From Chitinophaga sp. S165 (GTDB taxonomy: Bacteria; Bacteroidota; Bacteroidia; Chitinophagales; Chitinophagaceae): a DNA stretch of 64,000 nucleotides. Of this stretch, positions 49,730-58,963 are shown one piece after another. The translations under genes and the position numbers were made by a program. The notes beneath the pieces were generated by a model. It did no database searches, was not told the origin of the DNA, and was given only the letters and a program-made list of their open reading frames with translations. Within the stretch, counting starts at the first letter, position 1. Each line of letters begins with the position of its first letter. The stretch covers positions 186,001-250,000 of the forward strand of contig NZ_QGTG01000006.1 in assembly GCF_003182155.1 (NCBI RefSeq), given 5' to 3'.

Positions 49730-52342
49730 ATGTCTAAAAATAAACTCAAAACAGAAAAACCAGAGAGTAAGAAACCTCGAGGCAACGACCCCAACGTACT
49801 AAAGCAGGACAAGGAAGTAGAGGTAAAAGTAAAAGAATTGGTAAAAGACGAACGGACCCATAAGGTTTTGGGGGTAATATGCCTGTTGTTGTCGCTCTAC
49901 TGTTTTATCGCGTTTACATCTTATCTCTTTACCTGGGAAGAAGACCAGGATAAGGTATTTCGTTATTCTGCCAGCTTATTGTTGATGGACATGGATAGCG
50001 TGAAGGTGGAAAACCTCCTCGGGAGGTTAGGGGCCTTCGTCTCCCATTGGTTCTTTTACAAAGGGTTCGGTATCGCGTCATATTTGTTTTGCTATCTGTT
50101 TTTTGTCCTCGGCGTCAACTTCGTAGTTGGCCGCCGGGTATTCCGCATTTGGCGTAACGTTAAATATATTCTCTTCGGCCTGTTGTTCATCAGTACTACG
50201 GCCGCCTTCGTGTCCATGCTGTCCGACTTCCCCTGGGGCGGCGCCATGGGCGATGCTGTTAATACCTGGCTCATTGGCTTCCTCGGAAGGGCAGGAGCTG
50301 CATTACTGCTGATGGTAGCCGGACTTTCCTGGCTGATCTGGAAATACAATCTCGATTTCCAATGGATGGAACGGCAGTTTAAAGCCAAACCTAAACCAGC
50401 CGTAACACCGGTAGCTGTTCCTGAACCTGCCATTATCGCCGTTACACCGCAAGCTGCTACTACAAATACAAAAGAACCTAAACGGAAGAACGGACTGAAA
50501 GAATCAGGCGTCTCCGTAATACCACCTCCGTCAGATAATACCGAACTGCCTGAAATGCAGCTCGTTGAACGTAATGACGCTTCAATCACGCTCATTCCGC
50601 CAGCCAATCTGGCAGCTCATGAAGAAGAGGTGGAAGAAGAAGAGGAAGAAGAAGTACTGGAAGAACAGGAGGAAGAGGCAGGACCACTATTATATATAGA
50701 AGAAACAGTTGAACAGACTGCTTCCCGTGGTAAAAAGAAACCTAATACAGAAGATGTTGCCTGGGAGATCAAACCTCCCGTGGTAGAAAATGAAGAGGAA
50801 GAAGAGGTCGCGCCGGTAAGACAGCCCGTTCAGATGGACCCGTACGAGCCGACTCTTGATCTGCGTGACTATAAATATCCGTCCCTTGAACTGCTCGATA
50901 ACCACAGTACGGAAAAGATCGTTCAGGACGCCAGTGAACTGGACAGGAACAAGAACCAGATCATTGACACCCTGAAAAACTACGATATCTCCATTCAGAA
51001 GATCAGTGCTACAGTAGGGCCGACCGTAACGCTGTACGAGATCGTACCTGCTGCCGGTGTGCGCATCTCCCGTATCAAGAACCTGGAAGATGACATCGCC
51101 CTTAGTCTGTCGGCACTGGGTATCCGTATCATTGCGCCGATCCCGGGTAAAGGTACCATCGGTATAGAGGTGCCCAATGTGAAAAAGAGCATTGTGTCGC
51201 TCAGAAACCTGCTGGCTTCTGAGAAGTTCCAGCAAAGTAGTATGGAACTACCGATCGCTATCGGTAAGAAGATTGATAATGAGAACTTTATAGCTGACCT
51301 GGCCAAAATGCCGCACTTGCTCATGGCAGGTGCTACAGGACAAGGTAAGTCAGTAGGTATCAATACATTATTGGTTTCTCTCCTCTATAAAAAGCACCCT
51401 TCCCAGCTGAAGTTCGTACTGGTTGATCCTAAAAAGGTGGAACTGTCGCTCTACAAGCTGATCGAGAAGCACTTCCTGGCCAAACTGCCAGGCGAAGAGG
51501 AAGCCATTATTACCGATACCAAAAAGGTGATCCATACCCTCAATGCCCTCTGTATTGAAATGGACCTCCGTTATGACCTCCTGAAAGAGGCCGGTACCCG
51601 TAATATCAAAGAATACAATAACAAATTCGTCCAGAGAAGACTAAACCCGCAAAGGGGCCACCGTTACCTGCCATTCGTGGTACTGGTTATCGACGAGTTT
51701 GCCGACCTGATCATGACTGCCGGTAAGGAAGTGGAAATGCCGATCGCCCGTCTGGCCCAGCTGGCCCGTGCGGTAGGTATCCACCTGATCATCGCTACAC
51801 AGCGTCCGTCAGTCAATATCATTACCGGTACCATTAAAGCGAACTTCCCGGCGCGTATTGCGTTCAAGGTATCGTCCAAGATCGACTCCCGTACCATCCT
51901 CGACATTGGTGGTGCCGAACAGCTGATCGGACAGGGGGACATGCTGGTTTCCTTTAACGGAGAACTGGTACGTCTGCAGTGTGCTTTCGTTGACACGCCG
52001 GAAGTGGAGAAAGTGGCAGAGTATATCGGAGAACAGCGTGCTTATCCTGAAGCCTACCTGTTGCCGGAATATGTGGACGAGAAGGAAATGGAAGGCAGGG
52101 AGATCAGCCTGCAGGACAGGGACCCGCTTTTTGAAGAAGCTGCCCGCGTCATTGTACAAAACCAGCAAGGTTCTACTTCTCTCTTACAACGCCGTATGAA
52201 ACTGGGCTATAACAGGGCCGGCAGGCTCATGGACCAGCTGGAAGCAGCCGGTATTGTCGGACCAAATATGGGTAGCAAGGCGAGAGAGGTGAACGTCAAA
52301 ACAGAGGCTGATCTTGAAATGATCCTGGACGATCTCGGCTGA
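49730..52342 (+). CDS. ftsK: DNA translocase FtsK
   Basis: FtsK is the septal DNA pump that segregates chromosome termini during division. The 870-residue protein has a basic start, four membrane segments (about 42-62, 95-125, 140-165, 180-205), a linker (about 225-370) rich in Glu/Pro, the alpha/beta motor (about 385-790) with Walker A GATGQGKS (534-541) and Walker B VLVIDEFADLI (about 650), and IATQRPSVNIITG, and a gamma winged-helix domain at the C-terminus (LLQRRMKLGYNRAGRLMDQL). The gamma domain suggests KOPS-like site recognition. The acidic linker (EEEVEEEEEEEVLEE) is notable. Starts after a TAATTTTG element. Confidence 0.96.
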   Translation: MSKNKLKTEKPESKKPRGNDPNVLKQDKEVEVKVKELVKDERTHKVLGVICLLLSLYCFIAFTSYLFTWEEDQDKVFRYSASLLLMDMDSVKVENLLGRLGAFVSHWFFYKGFGIASYLFCYLFFVLGVNFVVGRRVFRIWRNVKYILFGLLFISTTAAFVSMLSDFPWGGAMGDAVNTWLIGFLGRAGAALLLMVAGLSWLIWKYNLDFQWMERQFKAKPKPAVTPVAVPEPAIIAVTPQAATTNTKEPKRKNGLKESGVSVIPPPSDNTELPEMQLVERNDASITLIPPANLAAHEEEVEEEEEEEVLEEQEEEAGPLLYIEETVEQTASRGKKKPNTEDVAWEIKPPVVENEEEEEVAPVRQPVQMDPYEPTLDLRDYKYPSLELLDNHSTEKIVQDASELDRNKNQIIDTLKNYDISIQKISATVGPTVTLYEIVPAAGVRISRIKNLEDDIALSLSALGIRIIAPIPGKGTIGIEVPNVKKSIVSLRNLLASEKFQQSSMELPIAIGKKIDNENFIADLAKMPHLLMAGATGQGKSVGINTLLVSLLYKKHPSQLKFVLVDPKKVELSLYKLIEKHFLAKLPGEEEAIITDTKKVIHTLNALCIEMDLRYDLLKEAGTRNIKEYNNKFVQRRLNPQRGHRYLPFVVLVIDEFADLIMTAGKEVEMPIARLAQLARAVGIHLIIATQRPSVNIITGTIKANFPARIAFKVSSKIDSRTILDIGGAEQLIGQGDMLVSFNGELVRLQCAFVDTPEVEKVAEYIGEQRAYPEAYLLPEYVDEKEMEGREISLQDRDPLFEEAARVIVQNQQGSTSLLQRRMKLGYNRAGRLMDQLEAAGIVGPNMGSKAREVNVKTEADLEMILDDLG

Positions 52343-52432
52343 TCATCGTAGTTTTGGCATTATATTAACTTAAGATAGATAGGTATCGGCATAACATTTG
52401 TCTCAAAAACAGCAGAAATAAAACTTACGAAA

Positions 52433-53101
52433 ATGAAGAGAATTTTATTATTGGCCATATTAGCAGGCGGTGTAGTAACGAACGGAATGGCTCAGTCCAA
52501 AGGCGCCCTGGGAAAAAATGACCCAAAGGCAAAAGCTATCCTGGACGGTGTAAGCAAGAAATTTTCCCAGTTAAAATCAGTTGTGGCCAATTTTATATTG
52601 AAAGTAGAAGGTGCTAACAATAGTGTAACAGACTCTAAAAAAGGTACCGTTTATCTGAAAGGTGCTAAATATAAAGTGAACCTGGACGGTCAGGAGATCA
52701 TCAGCGATAACAAGACTTCCTGGACATACGCAAAGGATGCTAACGAAGTAACAATCAATACTGTAGATGCTAACAGTACTTCCCTGTCGCCTGCAAAACT
52801 GTTCACCAACTTCTACGATAAAGACTATCTGTACCGCCTGGAAGGTGAAACCACAGAGAAAGGTAAGGTGCTGCAGAACATTGAAATGACACCTACAGAC
52901 AAGTCCAAGAACGTATTTAAAGTGATCGTATCTATCGATAAAAAAGGCCAGAACATCTCTAAGATGAAGGTTTTCGAAAAGAACGGCAACCATTACACAT
53001 ACGAGATCACCAGCTTTACGCCCAATACAAACGTATCTGACGCTACTTTCAGCTTCGATCCTAAAAAGTATCCTGGCGTAGAAGTAGTAGACCTCCGATA
53101 A
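52433..53101 (+). CDS. lolA: LolA-like outer-membrane lipoprotein carrier
   Basis: LolA ferries lipoproteins across the periplasm from LolCDE to the outer membrane. The 222-residue protein has signal peptide MKRILLLAILAGGVVTNGMAQ and the concave half-barrel fold: VSKKFSQLKSVVANFILKV, GTVYLKGAKYKVNLDGQEIISDNKTSWTY-like strands, and SDATFSFDPKKYPGVEVVDLR, the typical LolA C-terminus of Bacteroidota. It is the next gene after ftsK (90 nt gap), a conserved neighbourhood in this phylum, and ends at a terminator. Confidence 0.9.
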   Translation: MKRILLLAILAGGVVTNGMAQSKGALGKNDPKAKAILDGVSKKFSQLKSVVANFILKVEGANNSVTDSKKGTVYLKGAKYKVNLDGQEIISDNKTSWTYAKDANEVTINTVDANSTSLSPAKLFTNFYDKDYLYRLEGETTEKGKVLQNIEMTPTDKSKNVFKVIVSIDKKGQNISKMKVFEKNGNHYTYEITSFTPNTNVSDATFSFDPKKYPGVEVVDLR

Positions 53102-53135
53102 AATATTGATGGGTCTTCGCGAAACCGAAGACGGG

Positions 53136-53167
53136 AAAGCCTGGCTATTTTTGGCCGGGCTTTTTCC
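53136..53167 (+). terminator. Terminator of lolA
   Basis: AAAGCCTGGC (53136-53145) pairs with GCCGGGCTTT (53154-53163, one G-U) and is followed by TT. Confidence 0.65.
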
Positions 53168-53177
53168 ATTTTATTAT

Positions 53178-53185
53178 TACCTTTG
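53178..53185 (+). promoter_or_regulatory. -7 element of lpdA
   Basis: TACCTTTG, 27 nt before the lpdA ATG. A TTTG at 53150 is 24 nt upstream, too far for the usual spacing. Confidence 0.45.
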
Positions 53186-53211
53186 GCAAGTTTAAATTAA
53201 AATTAAGCAAT

Positions 53212-54624
53212 ATGGCATACGACGTAATCGTAATTGGTAGTGGCCCTGGTGGATATGTGGCTGCTATCCGTGCTTCTCAGCTGGGATTTAAGACGGCAAT
53301 AGTTGAAAGAGAGAGCCTGGGCGGTATTTGTTTGAACTGGGGCTGTATCCCCACGAAAGCATTATTGAAGTCTGCGCAGGTATTTGAATATATACAGCAC
53401 GCTAAAAATTATGGAATTAACGTTACCGAAGGTAGCGCTAGCGCTGATTTTGAGGCTGTAGTTAAGCGTAGCCGTGGTGTAGCTGACAAGATGAGTAAGG
53501 GTGTACAGTTCCTGATGAAGAAGAACAAGATCGACGTGCTGATGGGTACAGGTAAACTGAAATCCAAGAGCCAGATCGAAGTGACCGATAAAGATGGTAA
53601 GACTGCCGTACACGATGCAAAATATATTATCCTGGCAACAGGTGCACGTTCCCGTGAACTGCCTAATCTGAAAATAGATGGTAAGAAGGTAATTGGCTAC
53701 CGTGAAGCAATGGTACTGCCTAAACAGCCTAAATCCATGATCGTTGTAGGTTCCGGCGCTATCGGCGTTGAATTTGCATACTTCTACGCAACCCTGGGCA
53801 CTAAAGTGACCATCGTTGAGTTCATGCCGCGTATCGTTCCGGTTGAAGATGAAGACATCTCCAAAGAACTGGAAAAGATCTATAAGAAACAAGGCCTTAA
53901 CATCATGACCAACGCTTCTGTTGAAGCTGTTGAAGCTAATGGCGATGGTGTTAAAGCAAGAGTGAAAACCGCTACCGGCGATGTATTCCTGGAAGCTGAC
54001 GTAGTACTGAGCGCTGTTGGTATCGCTGCTAACATCGAAAACCTCGGTCTGGAAGCGCTGGGCGTTAAAACCGACAAGGGTAAAGTACTGGTTGACAAAT
54101 ACTACCAGACCAATGTACAGGGCGTTTACGCTATCGGTGACATGGTTCCTGGTCAGGCATTGGCACACGTTGCTTCTAAAGAAGGTATCGTTTGTGTTGA
54201 AGCGATCGCTTACAACGAAAAGAAATACGCGCACAAACCAGAACCTATCGATTACATGAACATTCCTGGTTGTACTTACTGTGCTCCGGAAATCGCTTCT
54301 GTAGGTTATACTGAGAAAGCTGCTAAAGAAGCTGGTTACGAAGTGAAAGTGGGTAAATTCCCATTCTCTGCTTCCGGTAAAGCTTCTGCTGCCGGTGCTC
54401 CTGAAGGTTTCATCAAAGTTATCTTCGATGCTAAATACGGCGAATGGTTAGGTACTCACATGATCGGTGCCAACGTTACTGAGATCATTGCACAGACAGT
54501 GACTGCACGTAAACTGGAAACCACTTATCAGGAAGTACTGGATTCCATCCACCCGCACCCAACTATGAGCGAATCTGTAAAAGACGCGATAGAGGTTGCT
54601 TACGGCGAAGCAATTCACCTGTAA
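53212..54624 (+). CDS. lpdA: Dihydrolipoyl dehydrogenase
   Basis: E3 component of pyruvate, 2-oxoglutarate and branched-chain 2-oxoacid dehydrogenase complexes and glycine cleavage; reoxidises dihydrolipoamide with NAD. The 470-residue flavoenzyme has the FAD motif GSGPGGYVAA (10-19), the redox disulfide C40-LNWG-C45, the NAD motif VGSGAIGVEFA and the C-terminal catalytic HPHPTMSE. No E1/E2 genes are adjacent, so it is probably a shared E3. Codon usage is strongly biased toward GTT/GCT-type codons in the second half, as expected for a highly expressed gene. Ends at a strong terminator. Confidence 0.97.
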   Translation: MAYDVIVIGSGPGGYVAAIRASQLGFKTAIVERESLGGICLNWGCIPTKALLKSAQVFEYIQHAKNYGINVTEGSASADFEAVVKRSRGVADKMSKGVQFLMKKNKIDVLMGTGKLKSKSQIEVTDKDGKTAVHDAKYIILATGARSRELPNLKIDGKKVIGYREAMVLPKQPKSMIVVGSGAIGVEFAYFYATLGTKVTIVEFMPRIVPVEDEDISKELEKIYKKQGLNIMTNASVEAVEANGDGVKARVKTATGDVFLEADVVLSAVGIAANIENLGLEALGVKTDKGKVLVDKYYQTNVQGVYAIGDMVPGQALAHVASKEGIVCVEAIAYNEKKYAHKPEPIDYMNIPGCTYCAPEIASVGYTEKAAKEAGYEVKVGKFPFSASGKASAAGAPEGFIKVIFDAKYGEWLGTHMIGANVTEIIAQTVTARKLETTYQEVLDSIHPHPTMSESVKDAIEVAYGEAIHL

Positions 54625-54644
54625 TAATTAACTCTTCTATAGTG

Positions 54645-54675
54645 AAGCCCTTCTGTTCTGCAGAAGGGCTTTTTG
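54645..54675 (+). terminator. Terminator of lpdA
   Basis: AAGCCCTTCTG (54645-54655) pairs with CAGAAGGGCTT (54661-54671), followed by TTTTG. Confidence 0.85.
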
Positions 54676-55295
54676 TTTACTTCTGTTGCCCTTGATGCAA
54701 TTTTGATGAGAGTTGCTTCAGCGCACTTGCTTCCTGTTACCAAATTGTCCCCTTTAGCAAGACGCTTTCGTGATCCTTCACGCCTTTCTGCATATATCTC
54801 CTTACCATCACTTCGTTAATCGCTGTTCTTTGATTTTCAATTCATTTTTATTTTCTGAGTATCATGGAATGTTGTAATATTGATGTCGAGCAACTGAAAT
54901 CTAAACGACAAGTCGAGCACTAAAATCAGAGCAATCTACAACCGGGCACACCCGGTGTTACCCGAGTAATCAACTATTTGAGAATCCAGCAATGAACGCG
55001 GTAAATCGCTAGCAGCCGTATGTCTTGCAGCCACAAAAATGAAAGCATGAGTTAAGCAAATTATCTGTCAGGTTAGCTATATCTACTGATGAACAATGTA
55101 CGTCTCCATAAACGTTATGGGAAGCAGTTTGCTGAACATTTGCCTTCGGTTTCCGGGAGATGATCTGTCCTGTATGTAAACTATTCTCATTACAGGCCAG
55201 TTGTCAATTGTTTATGTTCGCCACATTTATCATCAGCTGATCAGCTAATAATATCTTCATTTTATCATTTTATTGAAACCCAAACCCAACAATGT
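54676..55295. other. 620-nt gap without a recognised gene
   Basis: No frame with coding character is seen on either strand. The only structure noticed is a small hairpin ACCGGG-CACA-CCCGGT at 54941-54956. The last part presumably carries the promoter of the M57 gene. A small RNA cannot be excluded. Confidence 0.4.
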
Positions 55296-56114
55296 ATGCG
55301 TAAACACACATTAACGGCCCTCCTTTGCCTGATGGCAGGAGTGCTGATCATTTCCTGTAAAAAGGAAGCGGTAAAATCAACAACATCATCATCAGAGATC
55401 TCTGATGAAACAAAAGCAAAGATCTATGCTCTCGGCTTCGGCACTGACAATGTAAGAAAAGTAGACGGCGGCTATCTCGTGGAAAATGATATCGTGTTAA
55501 CAGAAGAAAACCTGAATACAAAGGTGAACAGCCCGTTTCTGAGGATTGCTGAAAGCGAGCAATATCGCACCACTAACCTGGTTTCTGTTTCCGGTACCCG
55601 TACCATCACTGTAAGGGTAAGCGGACTTGGTAGTGCTTTCATAGCAGGCGCAGATACCGCCATTGCCCGCTATAACAGGGCTAACTTAACTATCAGGTTT
55701 TCCCGTATTACCAGTGGCACGGCAAATATTACTATTCAGGGCTTCTCTCAGGGACCAAGCGGTGGGTTTATTACATTAGGGTCAGCGGGTTTCCCGACAG
55801 CATCAGGCAATCCTTTCAATCAGATCCTGATGAACACACATCCTCAGGCATATGGATCAAATCCTAATGTACTGTATGTAGGTTCCGTAATACAACATGA
55901 AATCGGCCACTGTATAGGTTTCCGTCATACTGACTATACAACCCGTTCCAGTTGTAATCAAAATGTGAACGAAGGTGTCGCTCCGTACGGCGCAGTCCTG
56001 ATCCCTGGCACCCCTTCAGGCGCTGACGCCAACTCCTGGATGCTTGCTTGTTCCAATGGCGGCAACCGTACATTCAATGCAAACGATCGGATAGCACTAA
56101 ACTATTTGTATTAA
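55296..56114 (+). CDS. M57 family metallopeptidase lipoprotein
   Basis: A 272-residue secreted lipoprotein (MRKHTLTALLCLMAGVLIISC, Cys21 lipidated). The catalytic site is H201-E-I-G-H205-C-I-G-F-R-H211, the HExxHxxGxxH zinc motif of M57 (dual-action HEIGH) peptidases. Upstream, SGLGSAFIAGADTAIARYNRANLTI-like strands form the N-terminal part; downstream NDRIALNYLY is the typical C-terminus, and SWMLAC holds a conserved position near the Met-turn. The family occurs mainly in Bacteroidota and Myxococcota and is presumed to degrade external proteins. Confidence 0.9.
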   Translation: MRKHTLTALLCLMAGVLIISCKKEAVKSTTSSSEISDETKAKIYALGFGTDNVRKVDGGYLVENDIVLTEENLNTKVNSPFLRIAESEQYRTTNLVSVSGTRTITVRVSGLGSAFIAGADTAIARYNRANLTIRFSRITSGTANITIQGFSQGPSGGFITLGSAGFPTASGNPFNQILMNTHPQAYGSNPNVLYVGSVIQHEIGHCIGFRHTDYTTRSSCNQNVNEGVAPYGAVLIPGTPSGADANSWMLACSNGGNRTFNANDRIALNYLY

Positions 56115-56178
56115 GCCTTAAGGTCCCTTATTAGCTGATGCATGAGCAAAGGTGGTAGGCACATAAACTATCGCCCAT

Positions 56179-56226
56179 AAAAAAGCCAGAGACTAGCTTA
56201 TCCCGCTATGTGTCTCTGGCTTTTTA
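56179..56226. terminator. Terminator after the M57 gene
   Basis: AAAAAGCCAGAGAC (to 56193) pairs with GTCTCTGGCTTTTT (56212-56225); works in either direction. Confidence 0.8.
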
Positions 56227-56230
56227 TTAT

Positions 56231-56290
56231 AATGATGTACGATGATGAACAATGACGTACAACGAAGTACAAGGATGTACTAAGATGCAA
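56231..56290. repeat. 10-bp tandem repeat, six units
   Basis: Six consecutive 10-bp units follow AA[T/C/G]GA[T/C/A]GTAC with few changes: AATGATGTAC, GATGATGAAC, AATGACGTAC, AACGAAGTAC, AAGGATGTAC, TAAGATGCAA. It lies between the terminator and the methyltransferase stop; the period is one helical turn. Confidence 0.7.
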
Positions 56291-56321
56291 TGATGCAAAA
56301 TGATACACTTAAAATGATATG

Positions 56322-57218
56322 CTATTCAGCCTTACACTCATATACTACTGAGCTGCATCTGTCCACGTTCTTCAGTCCTTTTCTGTAGGAGATGAACCCA
56401 TTCCAGAAGCCTTTGAACAGGCCATTACCACCGGTTTTATATTTCTCACTGAGCAGGCTCACATAGAAGCCATCGAACACCATCGGATGTTTTCTAACGA
56501 TCCTGATCTTATGTTGTTTCAATAGTTCTTCCATGGAGGAAGGAGAGAAGTGGTAGAGGTGGCGCGGCACATCATAGGCAGCCCAGAAGGGACCGTAGTG
56601 CTCTGCGTCAGGAGATGTATAATTAGGGACTGCAATGATCAGTGAGCCTTCCGGTTTGAGTAGTGTACGGATCTGTTTCAGATAATCATGCAGTGAATGC
56701 ACATGTTCCAATACATGCCACATGGTAATAGCATCGAACTGCTGTGGTGGCAGGGAGAACAGCTCATCGGATGGCTGTGGCTCAATATTATAAAGTGTTT
56801 TAGCGTTATTTCTGGCGATTTCGTCTGGCTCGAGGCCGGTTACCTGCCATCCGAGTTGTTTCATGTAATGAAGGAAAGCGCCTGTACCGCAACCGATATC
56901 GAGAAGTGTACCTTGTTTCAGTCCTGTAGCGGCTTTCACCCAGTTCTGTTTGGAGCGCATGGTGATTTTCCTCACGCTATGATATAAACGATTGATCAGT
57001 CCTTTACGGGTTTCTGAATGGGAAATGTAGTCCTGCGATTGATAATAGCGTCCAATCTCTGAAGGGCCAGGCACGTGCTGGGTAAACCTTCCGCTGCAAT
57101 GCCCGCAATGATAAATATCAAATGACTCTCCTGATACGGTATAATCCTTCGCTGTCAGCGCCTTGTGTAAATTACCGGCCCCACACAATGGGCAGGCATT
57201 ATAATAAATAGAAGACAT
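56322..57218 (-). CDS. Class I SAM-dependent methyltransferase with N-terminal zinc ribbon
   Basis: A 298-residue protein. The N-terminus has CPLCGAG and YHCGHCSGRF (two Cys-x-x-Cys pairs, a zinc ribbon), then a Rossmann methyltransferase domain with GTLLDIGCGTGAFLHYMKQLG (SAM-binding glycine motif), VTGLEPDEIARNNA, and the motif WHVLEHVHSLHDYLKQIR. C-terminal PNYTSPDAEHYGPFWAAYDVPRHLYHFSP resembles methyltransferases acting on sugars or on cell-surface polysaccharide precursors. The substrate is unknown. Monocistronic on the minus strand. Confidence 0.88.
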   Translation of the reverse strand: MSSIYYNACPLCGAGNLHKALTAKDYTVSGESFDIYHCGHCSGRFTQHVPGPSEIGRYYQSQDYISHSETRKGLINRLYHSVRKITMRSKQNWVKAATGLKQGTLLDIGCGTGAFLHYMKQLGWQVTGLEPDEIARNNAKTLYNIEPQPSDELFSLPPQQFDAITMWHVLEHVHSLHDYLKQIRTLLKPEGSLIIAVPNYTSPDAEHYGPFWAAYDVPRHLYHFSPSSMEELLKQHKIRIVRKHPMVFDGFYVSLLSEKYKTGGNGLFKGFWNGFISYRKGLKNVDRCSSVVYECKAE

Positions 57219-57300
57219 GGCCTAAAAATACAATACAATTACGAATTACGGATCATGAAATAAGAATTGCCCAACACACTGAGTATGAAGTGCGATAACA

Positions 57301-58854
57301 TCAAATCCCCTTATGCTCACCCCAAACCTTCCGCAGCGTATCGGCAATCTCCCCGAGCGTACAGTAATGCTCCACAGCCTCCACAACGATCGGCATAACA
57401 TTCTCCGTAGTCTGCGCAGCATTCTCCAGCCGTTGTAGCAAGGCCGTTACGGCTGCATTATCCCGCCTGCTCCGCAGCGATTGCAGGCGTTCGGTCTGCA
57501 CTTGCCGGATGCTGTCATCAATACGGAAAACCTCCGTAGTGACATCTTCCTTCACAGCGAATTTATTCACGCCGACAATCACCTTCTCGCCATTCTCAAT
57601 TTCCTGTTGATAACGGTAAGCGCTCCTCGCAATTTCATCCTGCATAAAACCCTGTTCTATCGCACTGACAGCACCACCCATAACATCGATCCGCTCTATA
57701 AGCTCCCATGCCCGGGCTTCAACCTCATTGGTCAGCGCTTCAACATAATAAGACCCTGCCAGCGGATCAACAGTATCAGCAATACCACTTTCATATCCGA
57801 CGATCTGCTGTGTGCGAAGCGCAATACGCGCAGCCGCTTCAGTAGGCAGTGACAGCGCCTCATCGTAACCATTGGTGTGCAGGGATTGCGTGCCGCCAAG
57901 CGTAGCCGCCAGCGTCTGTACAGTTACACGAACTATATTGTTGTGCGGCTGCTGAGCCGTGAGCGTACTGCCACCCGTCTGTGTATGAAAACGCATCATC
58001 TGTGCCTTCGGATCAGTAGCCCCCATGTCTTTGGTGATATGTGCCCACATACGACGTGCCGCACGGAATTTTGCGACTTCCTCAAACAGGTGATTGTGTG
58101 CATTGAAAAAGAAGGAAAGACGGCGGGCAAACACATTTATATCAAGTCCCTTATCCAGAGCAGCTTTTAAATATGCCTTACCGTTTGCAAGGGTGAAGGC
58201 CAGTTCCTGTACTGCGTTAGCACCCGCTTCGCGGATATGATAGCCTGAAATTGAGATGGTATTCCATTTGGGTACCTCATGACTGCAATAGTCAAAGATG
58301 TCGGTAATGAGCCTCATAGAGGGCTTTGGAGGGTAAATGAAAGTACCGCGGGCAGCATACTCCTTGAGGATGTCATTCTGAATGGTCCCGGAGATCTTCT
58401 TCAGATCAGCACCCTGCTTTTTGGCAAGGGCAATATAAAGTGCGAGTAAGATAAAACCAGTAGCATTTATGGTCATGGAAGTAGAGATCTCTTCCAGTTT
58501 GATGCCTTTGAACAGGCGCTCCATATCTTCCAGCGAATCGATAGCAACACCAACTTTCCCCACCTCACCCTCCGACATCGGATGGTCGGAGTCATACCCT
58601 ATCTGGGTAGGCAGGTCAAACGCCACGCTAAGCCCCATAACCCCCTGTTGCAGCAGGTAATGATAACGTTCGTTGGACGCTTCTGCCGTACTGAAACCTG
58701 CATACTGCCGCATTGTCCACAACTTATCCCGGTACATGGAAGCATGTACCCCCCTCGTGTAAGGAAATTCACCCGGTAATTCCTGCATAGGCACAGATTC
58801 CGTATATACAGGAGCAATCGTGATACCGGCATCTGTTTTGATGTTATCTTTCAT
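57301..58854 (-). CDS. Methylmalonyl-CoA mutase-type large subunit without B12-binding domain
   Basis: A 517-residue acyl-CoA mutase catalytic domain. [25 protein letters not shown] is the substrate-channel start, [17 protein letters not shown] and [18 protein letters not shown] are diagnostic, and [19 protein letters not shown] carries the conserved barrel segment. The TIM barrel is complete, but the C-terminal B12-binding domain with DxHxxG is absent; homologues of this size (isobutyryl-CoA mutase large chain or split MCM) need a separate small B12 subunit, which is not in the window. ATG 58854 is the natural start ([10 protein letters not shown]); the TTG at 58887 is not. Confidence 0.88.
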   Translation of the reverse strand: MKDNIKTDAGITIAPVYTESVPMQELPGEFPYTRGVHASMYRDKLWTMRQYAGFSTAEASNERYHYLLQQGVMGLSVAFDLPTQIGYDSDHPMSEGEVGKVGVAIDSLEDMERLFKGIKLEEISTSMTINATGFILLALYIALAKKQGADLKKISGTIQNDILKEYAARGTFIYPPKPSMRLITDIFDYCSHEVPKWNTISISGYHIREAGANAVQELAFTLANGKAYLKAALDKGLDINVFARRLSFFFNAHNHLFEEVAKFRAARRMWAHITKDMGATDPKAQMMRFHTQTGGSTLTAQQPHNNIVRVTVQTLAATLGGTQSLHTNGYDEALSLPTEAAARIALRTQQIVGYESGIADTVDPLAGSYYVEALTNEVEARAWELIERIDVMGGAVSAIEQGFMQDEIARSAYRYQQEIENGEKVIVGVNKFAVKEDVTTEVFRIDDSIRQVQTERLQSLRSRRDNAAVTALLQRLENAAQTTENVMPIVVEAVEHYCTLGEIADTLRKVWGEHKGI

Positions 58855-58925
58855 AATCTGATTTTCGTGGAAAGAATGTAGTAGCAAGCAATGTTACATA
58901 ATTATTACGTTATTGCGGTGGTGCT

Positions 58926-58933
58926 TAAATTTG
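58926..58933 (+). promoter_or_regulatory. Possible -7 element of the M23 peptidase gene
   Basis: TAAATTTG, 30 nt before the ATG at 58964; no well-spaced -33 element. Confidence 0.35.
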
Positions 58934-58963
58934 ATAATTTGCAAAAAGATTTTTCGGTAAGCT

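Noticed and set aside
53362-54234. Antisense frame of 290 codons opposite lpdA
   Set aside because: It reflects the codon bias of lpdA on the other strand and has no recognisable domain.
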